Below, piece after piece: positions 51,046 to 61,200 of a stretch of DNA of 64,000 bases. The stretch covers positions 122,473,573-122,537,572 of the forward strand of contig CM035168.1 in the NCBI GenBank assembly GCA_020205615.1, in the 5' to 3' direction. The position numbers and the translations under genes were made by a program. How positions within the stretch are numbered: position 1 is the first letter of the stretch; each line of letters starts with the position of its first letter. The stretch is from Panax quinquefolius (lineage: Eukaryota; Streptophyta; Magnoliopsida; Apiales; Araliaceae). The notes under the pieces were generated by a model, which did not search any database, had not been told where the DNA came from, and saw only the letters and a program-made list of their open reading frames with translations.

Positions 51046-51050
<5 letters not shown>
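50376..51050 (-). repeat. 5' LTR of Tat element
   Basis: 675 bp, minus-strand start TGTTGGGCCATAATTC and end CGTTAACA. It matches the 3' LTR at 29736-30363 and is flanked by (TA)n. Confidence 0.9.

Positions 51051-51087
<37 letters not shown>
51051..51087. repeat. (TA)n microsatellite, right half split by Tat element
   Basis: About 18 TA units directly abutting the Tat 5' LTR, paired with 29700-29735. Confidence 0.9.
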
Positions 51088-51090
<3 letters not shown>

Positions 51091-51340
51091 AGAATGATTC
51101 ATATGCAAAATTGGGTAGGAGTTTTTAACTTTCCAACTCATCTCTAACCACGGTTAGAAAATTGAATGTCTTAAAGATTAATAAATAATTTTACAATCCG
51201 TATAATAGTTGTGAGGATTCTCTCCCTCTTATATCTCTTCCGAGTGCGGATGGTATGTTTACAATCAGCTTGACTTTTTGAGCGCATAATTGATGTGGAG
51301 ATTTTTTGACACTCAAATAACTATTTTGATAATCAGTAAA

Positions 51341-51454
51341 CTATCACATAAAATCGCTCACATACATATTTTGATGATTCACATGACTTGTTTTTCATGT
51401 GAGTCATCAAAATACACATGTGAGCGGTATGTAAGCGATTTTATGTGATAATAG
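51341..51454. repeat. Long hairpin (inverted repeat)
   Basis: CTATCACATAAAATCGCTCA... pairs with ...AGCGATTTTATGTGATAATAG, and TTTTGATGATTCACATGA pairs with TCATGTGAGTCATCAAAA, around a loop of about 9 bases. The arms are about 46 and 55 bases with a few bulges. It could be a foldback MITE whose transcripts form small RNAs; no target is evident. Confidence 0.7.
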
Positions 51455-51869
51455 ACTTATTTTATGCTAATTGTGCAAAGAAAGTATTTTGTTTAGAAAA
51501 TTGATATTTTTAAATGTTAAAATAATATTTTCATTTGCATAGAGGAAAGACTCACTATTCATGTGACAAAAATCATGTGAAAATATTAATTTTTTATGTA
51601 AAAATATCAATTCCCTTTTATTTAATAGATTAAAAAGTTATAATCTTCAATTCAACTTTGGACCTACATCAGTCTCATATATATTACATATTAGAGAGAG
51701 ATTAATAAAGCAATTTATAAGCCTCCCACGCACCTCTTGTAGTGAGTGACGACACTTAAAGTAAAGACCTACTAGCAAAGCTTTTACCTGTACATACGGA
51801 GGTTGAACCACACAAAGAGACCGCCTAATAAGGTACGTAGCCCAACTAGTTGGATGGGCCGGGATTCGG

Positions 51870-52003
51870 TTAGCATGAAATGAACGTTCATTTCATGTTC
51901 AATACAGTGTTAACACACAGGCGAGAACTTAATCTTTTTACCTGCGTGTCAGCACTGTATTGATCATAAAGTGAACTTATCATGAAATTCAATTTCATGC
52001 TAA
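51870..52003. mobile_element. Foldback MITE
   Basis: The left arm starts TTAGCATGAAAT and ends CAATACAGTGTTAACACACAGG. The right arm is its imperfect reverse complement (CCTGCGTGTCAGCACTGTATTG ... ATTTCATGCTAA, split here for length), with a central spacer of about 19 bases. Total 134 bp, non-coding. Confidence 0.65.
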
Positions 52004-52191
52004 GAATGAGCCATAAGGTAGTTTAGGAGTCCATCTCTCTTTTCCCAACTCCAACTCGACCCATGTCATGCATTTTCTCAAATGTAACAAATGAAATTTA
52101 TTTATTTGCTTCTAATTACTTTTGTAAATAGATAAGAATTAATTAATGCTAATACATGAGATAAAACAAAAACTAGGGCATGAGATATGTT

Positions 52192-54932
52192 TGTAAGACC
52201 CCGAATTTTATGAAATAAAAGTATTCAATTTTTCTTATAATTACTATTCAGTAAATGGTTAAATTGATAAAAGTTAAAGTTAAGGGTGATATATGAATTT
52301 TTTTCAAAATACAAGTGGTTATAAAATATTCATTGTTGTTGGGAATATTCGTTTGGTCGTGGAATATTTTTTACGTCGGAGAATATTAAATGCATGACCA
52401 GTAGCGATCATTGTGGGCCCCATAATGTAATAACCGCTTCGGATGGAGAAAACGACAAATTTGAGTTTTTATAAATAACTACAGTAATCGTTACAGATTA
52501 ACACTTGTTGGAATACCCGGTTGGTAAAGTAAAAAGTAATGGCGTTGTTGACAAGATGGCACTATTATGTATTCAAGATAAGATTTTTTTCAATTATTGA
52601 TTCTTACGTGAGAAGGCACTACTCAATAATTGTTACGAGAATTCTCGCTCAATATTTTATTTTATTGATTCAATAATTCTTTGTGTTGATATTTTATATT
52701 ATTGTTGTTCAATAATTATCACCGCATGATATTTCCCATTATCGGATCAATAATTCATATTATTTGAATAATATTATTAGATAGCATTATTGGCAATGTC
52801 TAGAAAGTTACGTCAAGGAGAGGTTTGGTCACCTAATTCAAGCGCCAAGAAGGAGAAAATTCTTATTGGAAAGCCCTGCTTTCCAGGAACTACTGGTTGT
52901 CATAATTGTGATTACGTAATATTATTTGTGAATAATTAATTATTGATTCATATGATAAAGAAATATTTATTTTATGTGGATATAAATGATGGATTTATTT
53001 ATGTGGTTATAAATGAAGAAATTATGTTGAGGTGTTTTATCAATTATTTTATCGGATCGAGGTATTAAAAATTAAATCGGGGTTTTGAGATATATTGCGG
53101 GGTTATAATTTTTAATCAAACCGTTGGATTGTGGTAATTTTTGGGTATGTTATACATACATAAGTTGAGTATATGTCCACAAATTTTGAACCGTTAAAAA
53201 TTCACGAATGATTTGTTATGAATTTTAAGAGTGTCTCGATTCGGAAATTAGGGTTATAATTGATTTTGGTGGAAAATTTAGAATTGAGTGGGCCCCACTT
53301 GTGGTTGGTGAAGAAATGTGCTGAATTTTATTTCAAATGTGGTGGGTGGCAATAGTAGCGTGTAAAGCCATCAGTAGCAGTCAAGTCCGCTTGTACGGGC
53401 TAACATTTTTCTATAAATAGAAGGCTAAGTTAGAATTGAAAATCACACCGTAAACAAAGTTTCTCTTCTCTCTCTATATTATTGAGCGTATTTTGTGAGT
53501 ATTTAGATACTTTGAGAGTTCTTTGTCAAAGACAAGTTTCATTCAAAGATCACTTGAGACATTTCCTTCCAAGAAATCTTGATTCTTTGAGGTAAGGGAT
53601 GTTATTTTCTTCTCAAATGATATTAATTCTTCAATATCATTATCTTTGAAATATTGGTTGGTACTTTTTATCAAATTTGGAATTTTTTCATGTCGGGGTT
53701 ACTTATTCATGAGTCTTATTCACGAGTTACTATTCATGAGTTACTATTCACGAGTTACTTATTCACGAGTACTATTATGTAAGCGTGAAGATGTTTTTGT
53801 GGAATTTCTATCTTTTGGTGTCTTGAGTTACTATTCACGTATCTGACTATTCACGATATAAGACTATTCACGAATAAGACTATTCACTTAGAAAAATGAA
53901 AATTTTTCTTTTCGTACAAAATATCTATTACGGATACTAGCTTTGATTGTATCCATGTTTTGGTCATTCTTGAATTTTACACCACTATGATTATTTTTGA
54001 GGTATTGTTGGACATGTATAAAACAAAGTCACGAATCCTTAATCCTTAATCCTTGTCATTTTGTTTCACTTTGGATTCGTTCTTTAAAAATATTTTTCAT
54101 CATCCTCGGTCTTAAATGATGATATTATTGAATATCTTTGGCCGTAGTGTAAAGATGAATGATTTCTGAAGAATATCTTTGGCCCAGAAGGCAAAGATGA
54201 ACAGTGTTTAAATGAACACGACCGATCGATGAATATCTTTGGCCTTTAGTGCAAAGATGAACAGTGTTGAGATGAACGATGGTAGTGATGAATATCTTTG
54301 GCCCTTTAGTGCAAAGATGAGCAGTGTTGAGATGAACACGACCGATTGATGAATATCTTTGGCTCAGTAGTGCAAAGATGAATATTTGATTTGAGATGAA
54401 TATTGATTGATGTTACTGAGGATAAAATATTGATGATGGATCGTTAAATTCATAGATTATAGTAGATTTCATTCTCTACGTAACTCTTCTATGAATTATT
54501 ATTTCATTGCGAATATTGATCCGAAACTTGTTATTGCCTATTGTATTCTATCGATTTTTTCTGTTGGAGACTAACGATAATTTGTTGTATATTATCTTAG
54601 TCATAACATTCTTTCTTGGGCTAGTTGAGCTCACCCTTTTCCTTGTTGTTCCATTTTTCTTCTCGGGAGGCGAGAATGTAGCGAAAGTCTTAGTGGGGTA
54701 TGGAATGAAGGTTCTGAGAGAGTTGTTTAGTAGTCCTCACCATTATTGTAAAATAATGTATCAATAAATGTGATGAGGATTTATTTGAGTATAAATATTG
54801 TCTAGAAGATAATATTTGTATTTAAACTCACAGTTTTATTGTTGTGATAATAAAGTTGTAGTTATTTCTGTACCATGTATTTGGCGACTCAGAATGGGTT
54901 GGATGGAATGGACCTATTTTGGGGTCGTCACA
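52192..54932 (+). mobile_element. Solo LTR of the chromovirus family
   Basis: Starts TGTAAGACCCCGAATTTT and ends GGGGTCGTCACA, with a perfect 5-bp target duplication ATGTT (52187-52191 and 54933-54937). No gag-pol accompanies it, so it is the product of recombination between two LTRs. The TATA box is at 53412-53419. At 2741 bp it is a little longer than the LTRs of the other two copies. Its middle (about 53690-53880) has repeated GAGTTACTATTCACG units, and its leader has ~60-bp repeats. Confidence 0.95.
54130..54400 (+). repeat. ~60-bp tandem repeat in solo LTR
   Basis: Five units starting GAATATCTTTGGCC at about 54130, 54171, 54231, 54290 and 54351, each with GTGCAAAGATGAACAGTGTT and GAGATGAACACGACCGAT. 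The same repeat type is in chromovirus 2 LTRs but not in chromovirus 1, which has a different ~60-bp unit at the matching place. Confidence 0.9.
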
Positions 54933-55174
54933 ATGTTCCTAGTGGTAATGAATCTTGTTCAAGTATATTAGGTATGTCCAATAATTTTTTTGATTTTTTT
55001 TGTTTGAGAAAAGAGTGCACCCAATAATTTATCCTCTGCACACTTATATACTACTTTTATATATTCATTTACATATTTATTAAGCTTAAAAAATCATGTT
55101 AAAGTAGTAAGTGACAAATGGAAATGCAGAATACCGCTGGCCTTCCAAAACGACCACATTTTTGAAAGGTATAA

Positions 55175-55229
<55 letters not shown>

Positions 55230-55240
<11 letters not shown>

Positions 55241-55587
55241 TCCCTAGGTTTTTATCAGGACTCGCATTTTCTTAAAATGCGAACTTTTTTTTAAAACAAT
55301 TAAAAATAAAAAAAATAAAAATTATGGAACTAGAATTTTTACATAATACGGTGTTTTGGGTGTGATTTGGATACATATAAGAAAACATATGCATGCATGC
55401 ATGCGCAGTATGTATATACATTTTTGGTATAGGTATCCAAATCACGCCCAAAACATTGTATTATGAAAAAAATTCAGTTCCATAAATTTATTTTATTTAT
55501 TTTTAGTTGTTTAAAAAAAAAGCAAAAAAAAAATTTGGTCCGTATTTTGATCCAGTCCGGACTCCCGGACTGAATCCGTTGTGTGTG
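55230..55587. mobile_element. (TA)n-bordered foldback element, copy 1
   Basis: Inverted arms contain TTATGGAACTAGAATTTTTA / GGTGTGATTTGGATACATAT and their reverse complements, around a centre with GCATGCATGCATGCGCA. Outer parts carry TCAGGACTCGCATTTTCTTA and GATCCAGTCCGGACTCCCGG. Bordered on both sides by (TA)n. Confidence 0.65.
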
Positions 55588-55603
55588 TATATATATATAT
55601 ATA

Positions 55604-55888
55604 CAGACATGATCCAGTCAGGACTCCCGGATTTTATTAAAATGCGAACCTTATTTTTTTTGCCTTTTTTTTTTAAAACAACTAATTTTTTTTTTAATAT
55701 TTTATGGAACTGAAATTTTTCCATAATATAGACTGTACATACATATTTTGTTATATGTATCCAAATCACACCCAAAACACTGTATTATGGAAAAATTTTA
55801 GTTCCATAAAATATTAAAAAAAAATATTAGTTGTTTTAAAAAAAAGAAAAAAATCAGATGCATCTTTAAAATGCTGGAGTGGGATTGA

Positions 55889-55892
<4 letters not shown>
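55604..55892. mobile_element. (TA)n-bordered foldback element, copy 2
   Basis: Same family as 55230-55587: GATCCAGTCAGGACTCCCGG, then TTATGGAACTGAAATTTTTCC, then an inverted copy ending AGTTCCATAAAATATT. The right end GGATTGAACCC abuts (TA)n. A truncated third copy lies at 58073-58211. Confidence 0.65.
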
Positions 55893-55931
<39 letters not shown>

Positions 55932-56103
55932 GAATATGTGCTATATAATTTCTCCTCTGCACAATTATGTACTACTTTTATATTTTCATTTACATATTTA
56001 TTAAGCTTAAAAAAATCCTTGTTAAAGTAATAAGTGAGAAATGGAAATGCAGGATACCGTTGGCATTCCAAAACACTACATTTTGAAAGGTATATATATA
56101 TAT

Positions 56104-56314
56104 ATGAAAAGGATGAATGGCTTACCCTTGATATCTTGTATACTCTCTTTAATGATTTTGACCGAAATGACGCAGTTCGGTCCATCGTTATATATTGTCC
56201 GTCGCTAAAAACTAAGAAGACGATTTTTTGATATAGCGACGGACCGAACCGTCACCCAATCCGTCGCTTAAGAGAGTATGCAAGGTATCAAGGGGTAAGC
56301 CATTCATCCTTTTC

Positions 56315-56316
<2 letters not shown>
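56104..56316. mobile_element. (TA)n-bordered MITE with ~48-bp inverted repeats and GCGACGG core
   Basis: The left arm ATGAAAAGGATGAATGGCTT continues through ACCCTTGATATCTTGTATAC, and the right arm is its near-perfect inverse ending CCATTCATCCTTTTCAT. The interior has ATAGCGACGGACCGAACCGT and related GTCGC motifs. TA microsatellites flank it (56091-56105 and 56318-56351). 213 bp, non-coding. Confidence 0.8.
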
Positions 56317-56351
<35 letters not shown>

Positions 56352-56353
<2 letters not shown>

Positions 56354-57135
56354 TACGGTCCCCTTCTCCAGTGAATCTTAAACAGTGAATCAAAAATGAT
56401 CCAGTTATAGCGATGATTTTTTGAACTATAGCGACTGTTCGAACTGTCGTCATAGCTATGTCATCATGCTATAACAACAGAAAAAACCGCCGTGTTGGGC
56501 CATGATATTTCATTTATTGGGCCGATCAATTAGGGCCCACTCATTTAATTAAATCTTTTGAGTCATTTTTATTGGGCTTGGCCATTTGGACCGAGTCAGT
56601 GGATTCTCTTGATCAGATCTTGATATACTTGGGCCTAATTATTGGTCCGACCCACTAGATAATTAAATATCTATCTTTGACTGGTAATGATGAAAAAGAT
56701 ATAGCTGTTGACCGAGAGTCTGCAGATCATTAATGTGGATGGGATTATAGTCGGCCGACGGGATAAACAGTGTAGAAAAAGGTGGTACTAAACTGCATGC
56801 GATGCAGAGAGGTCACCTGCAGTGGGAAAGCGTAATCTCATTAAGTAATGGGTGGCACGATAAATCGGGCTTGTGACTATATCATGGCAAGGAAGTTATC
56901 CAAGTAAAGATAACTGATAATTTTATCTCTCTCAATACACTAGATATTTTATCCTCCATTGTTAACCTTGTGATCGCGTCAGATCTTTTCACTACCGAAA
57001 GCTATCCCCACGGTTGGTTGACATCGAGCTTTTGATGTTGATCGGGTTTATTATACAGGATCAGGACGTCTTACGTGATTGGGAAGTGGCAGAAGATCTT
57101 GGCGTTAACACGTCGCTATAGTCAATTCGCTTTTA
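56352..57135. mobile_element. GCGACG-core foldback element interrupted by Tat solo LTR
   Basis: Left part at 56352-56492 (GTTATAGCGATGATTTTTTG, ACTATAGCGACTGTTCGAAC) and right part from 57111 (CGTCGCTATAG). Rejoined across the solo LTR, the motif AAAAACCGTCGCTATAG of this family is restored, so the element pre-dates the LTR insertion. Confidence 0.55.
56493..57110 (+). mobile_element. Solo LTR of the Tat element family
   Basis: Starts TGTTGGGCCATGATATT and ends GGCGTTAACA, 618 bp, matching in opposite orientation the LTRs at 29736-30363 and 50376-51050 (for example AGAAGATCTTGGCGTTAACA). The flanking 5-mers CGCCG and CGTCG match at four of five bases, a slightly decayed target duplication. 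Confidence 0.9.
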
Positions 57136-57585
57136 ATTCGCTATTTAAGCTTCCATAACTCAAATTCCTAACTTTCTAAAATTAATTTATTAAATGAAGT
57201 GCAATTACCTAATTACTCTTAGTGATAAATATTCGATAGGGATATAAATCTTTTATCATAATAACCAGATTGTCACTCTTTTCAGGCGTGGCCCACGTTT
57301 ATTTTCGATCCATATTCTTTAAATTATTTCCAATTATATTGTTGAGAATTAACCTATGATATTTCCCATACTTCCAGAATAGCTGCAAATTAACCCAATG
57401 ATCTATACCATTTACCCCACACTATATACTCCCTCTTCTGTTTCAAAATATTGATATATTTCCAAATATAGTGAATCTAGCCAGTAATCCAAATACATCT
57501 CTATCTTCAGAATAATAGATATAGTACATAATACTCGGATACCATCCATGCATCACAGCTGACGGGGTCTAATTATTCTCATTAC

Positions 57586-57590
<5 letters not shown>
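57136..57590. other. AT-rich intergenic DNA, no gene seen
   Basis: No protein-like frame. A MITE-end-like motif ATACTCCCTCTTCTGTTTC (about 57426) suggests a Stowaway-like fragment, but the second end was not found. Confidence 0.5.

Positions 57591-57644
<54 letters not shown>
57591..57644. repeat. (TA)n microsatellite
   Basis: 27 TA units, among the longest in the window. Further long tracts at 58030-58072 and 58212-58258 precede the DP gene's 3' end. Confidence 0.95.
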
Positions 57645-57647
<3 letters not shown>

Positions 57648-57844
57648 TTCAAAAGGTATATACAATCTTTGTGACTCACCGACATAATTACAAAGAATCT
57701 AGTCAATTTGCCAAGCAATTCAACCTACAAATCAAAACCGCCACTCTTGCAGTCTAATTGTAAATCACCTATTTATAAAACAAACAAAAAAAATGCATGT
57801 TTTACATGTGTACTTTTGGATATATATGGGAAAAATGTATGTAC

Positions 57845-58000
57845 ATAACTATTTATTTACATAAGAACTATAAGCGACGGTTTTTGAAATTTTATAGTAT
57901 GGTTTGCTTTCATCGTCATAATTTATTCTCGAAAGCTATGAAGACAGCTTTTTCGTCGCTATAGCCTAAAAAATCATCGCCATAACCCTACCTTGTAATA
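57845..58000. mobile_element. GCGACGG-core foldback element fragment
   Basis: Contains ACTATAAGCGACGGTTTTTG and, inverted, TTTTTCGTCGCTATAGCC, as in the members at 140-291 and 6365-6500. Confidence 0.5.
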
Positions 58001-58026
58001 TATCTGTTACAGATATACATATAACC

Positions 58027-58072
<46 letters not shown>

Positions 58073-58075
<3 letters not shown>

Positions 58076-58210
58076 CCGGATCCAGTCAAGGATCCCGGAA
58101 ACAACTAAACTTTTTTTTTTTTAATATTTTATGGAACTGAAATTTTTACATAATACAGTGTTTTGAGTGTAATTTGGATACATATAACAAAACATGTCCG
58201 GACAGGATCC

Positions 58211-58211
<1 letters not shown>
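58073..58211. mobile_element. (TA)n-bordered foldback element, truncated copy 3
   Basis: Carries GGTCCGGATCCAGTCAAGGA, TTATGGAACTGAAATTTTTA and GTAATTTGGATACATATAAC in the same order as the left half of the copies at 55230 and 55604. The inverted right arm is missing, and (TA)n tracts lie on both sides. Confidence 0.65.
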
Positions 58212-58260
<49 letters not shown>

Positions 58261-58285
58261 ATTGGCTAGATTATCAAAAACATTC

Positions 58286-61200
58286 TCATTTTGGAGTATC
58301 AACTTCAGAATTCCAGTGAAATGGTTTCATGCTACCAGAATCCACGTCGGAGCTTGAAGATGAGAGAACTGAAGGACTACAAGAAACATGTCTACTATAC
58401 GGACTTGGGTAACACTGCATCAATTGAAGAATGTAAGCAGCATCATGCAAAGTAAAGGGTGTGCTGCCACGGGAAGACAACAGAATTACATAATTGACAA
58501 CTCTGGAATTTAATACCCCCACACCACTTCCCCCCAAATAACAAAAAATAATAATAAATCGTAATATTAACAGCTAAGTAACCACAAATAAAAAAATAAA
58601 AAAAAAAGGTAACCCAACCTGGTTAACTAGTAACCAGAAAACCTCCAATAATCTTAAAAGTATATTTCATTTACAAATTGTTGGGTTAACCTTTCTTTAT
58701 TTGTTTCCTTTTCCTTTTTATACGTAAACAATAATTGTATATGTAATAAATACGATAGTAGGACTAAATGACTAAATTCATGACGCTAGATTTACTATGT
58801 ATAATTGCATGCAAGGCAAACTCTTCTACAGGATAGAAATTCAAAAAAAGTAAATTGCATGCAAGGCAAACTCTTCTACAGGATAGAAAATAACTTGGCC
58901 AGTAAAATATTATATTCAGCTAATAACATGCAGTTAAACCATACCTGTTGAAGTAAAAGTGTACCAACTGCATGTCGTCAGACATCTCAATCTCAACTGT
59001 AGCATGAGGGGCTGTCTATAGATTTTAAGGGACAGACGAGACAAGGCAAAATAGTCAATTAGAAACTGTAGTGGCCAGAATAAAAACATTTTATGAGCAG
59101 AAAAAGTTGGAATACCTATGACAATATAATGCCGATTTAAGTAAAAAAAGTAACAAAGTAGTTTCTACACATTCCAGAATTACTGTACTATAGCCTATAG
59201 GCCTAATTTACTTTTAGGCTAAGGTAATTTGCCACAAAAAACCAACCTTATAGAATTCAAAGTTTGAGTCCTTAGCACCCACTCATACTTGTAACTATCT
59301 AATTGTATGTGCACACATATGCAAATAGAAAGACAAGTATTCAAATTTTATTCGTGTACATAGATGGAGATAACATGATGGTTGTTTCCACAGCTAGTTT
59401 AGTTTGGCAACAGCCCAAACAATGTGGTTTTGGGGATTTTTATTAATGGCAGTTTTAATTAATTAAAATTACGTGGTTTTGGGCAGTTGAGTCACTGGCA
59501 ACTACAACCATGTTTTTCCCTGCATATATATAGATTAATAAATACAATGTGTACAATATCTTATTAGTTTTATTTGTAAGGCATGAATCCTGTAACTAAT
59601 GCATAACAAACATTTTAGGACAACTTGTATTAGAGATGCTCAAATACTGACATGTGCCAACAGTCGTAAAAGTGGTTCATACAAGTGGTTCTGATCACTA
59701 GAGACTTTCTTGCAATCCCAGTTAGCTAAGAATTTGGTTGGATGTGCCAAGATGCCCAAGCCAGCCAAATCAATAATTGATCTAACGTATAATATTAATC
59801 CAAATAAAGCTTCCAATTGAAATTCCAAATTCTTTGTGTGGTGTTGTGGCGGGGAAGGTTAAACCATCTCAACATTTTCAGTTATATTGATGGGACAAAT
59901 TCTGTCAATCAACTTCAAGAGAAGGAGAGAACAGCAGATAGAACTTGAGTATGTGACAGAATGAAGGAAATAGGTGGGTATCATGATCCAAACGAAACTC
60001 CTAATCATGGCACAGATGACAAGAATGTACATATTACATAATAAGATATCTTGTATGAATAGAGATACTAAAGATCATAGTAGGACAAATAAAAAGAATT
60101 AAACAATTAAACCATCCAATTTTAGAATATGCCAATTGAGTTAACTTCAATCTTCATTCAAAAAGTTAATACTTAACAAAAGGAAGTACCACTGCAAAAA
60201 ATGAAAAAATCCATAGAAAGTACAAAACTGACATGAAAAAAATCCATAGAATTGCATATGCTGAAATGATTATCAAGGAATCTATACCAACTCCTCTGTG
60301 ACTATTCATCCTAAAAGTAAAATACCATCACATGCTTTAAAGGAAGAAAAAAAGAAGACAAACAGACTCCCAACTTTGTTTCATGCAGATTATGAAAAAG
60401 TAGCATAAATGAATGAAAAAATAGTGTACAATTTAAGAGAAGAATTTGGTATACTTGAACCAGTATGAATGGCAAATAAAATCCTTGTGATGGGGTTTTT
60501 CCAGACTTTAGCAACAGTTGATTGCGCAGTATAAGATTCTGGAGACCTGTAATCTTTTGTTTTTGGAGGAGAAAAAAGGAAAGCAGAATAAGACATGAAT
60601 AATAAACCAACAATGCGATATAGTCTGAGAGAAGAAGAAATCACATTAATTACAGCCCAAGACAGTAATTCAGAAATTACATATTTATTGTTGGGTGCAT
60701 TCACTAATATCATAAGCTTTAATAACAAACTTACAAATATATACCATGTTATAACAAACACTCCCCAAATACTGCAACCCCCCACAGGCAGATAATACAT
60801 ATATAGACAAGCCAATATATGGTATTATGATTACACTAGCCTAATAAGTTTATCCAAAACATAGCTGTTAAGGCGCACCCAAGGTGCAAATACCCCCGGA
60901 ACCTAGGCATGAGGCACAGGCACAAGGCGCATGCCATTATGAAACGAGGCTTACGATATATGAAATAAATTAATCTATTATAAATCAATGGCATTCAACA
61001 ATTCCTTTACATTTTAGGTATCAAAACTAAAAGTCAACAATTTCACTACCTATTTAGCTGCATTAACTACAAACCATTTAAAAGAAACTCATCAATTAAA
61101 AGCATATAAAACTAAAAGCATAAGTCAAGAAAAAGTTCATTTAAAATAGAAAATCATTAGTGAACCAAAAGTAATAGGAGAAATAAATTCAAGATTTAGT

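Larger units (their letters stand above)
29736..51050 (-). mobile_element. Ty3/gypsy Tat-clade retrotransposon carrying a nested chromovirus
   Basis: LTRs at 50376-51050 (5') and 29736-30363 (3') lie in direct orientation on the minus strand. Both start TGTTGGGCC/TGTTGGCC and end GTTAACA. Between them, in minus-strand order, are a primer-binding site, gag (split by the second chromovirus), protease, RT, RNase H, integrase, a tandem-repeat block, an antisense coding region and a polypurine tract. The flanks are (TA)n on both sides. The pol motifs (VNDMIVKS in place of YVDDMLVKS, integrase tail WHAGRLRKYF), the long 3' non-pol region, the tandem repeats and the antisense ORF all point to the Tat clade. 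Without the 9.9-kb nested element it is about 11.4 kb. Confidence 0.9.
55030..56092. repeat. Direct duplication flanking two TA-embedded foldback elements
   Basis: About 143 bases at 55030-55172 recur at 55949-56092 (both contain TACATATTTATTAAGCTTAA and AAATGGAAATGCAG...CATTCCAAAAC-type sequence ending TTTTGAAAGGTAT). Between them lie two copies of a foldback element, each bordered by (TA)n (55182-55229, 55588-55603, 55893-55928). The block therefore looks like a tandem segmental duplication of a microsatellite-plus-element unit. Confidence 0.7.

Noticed and set aside
60311..60815. Minus-strand ORFs of 100 and 141 codons around DP exon 4
   Set aside because: They read through the exon into introns in both directions; only the 60455-60546 part in one frame matches DP proteins.
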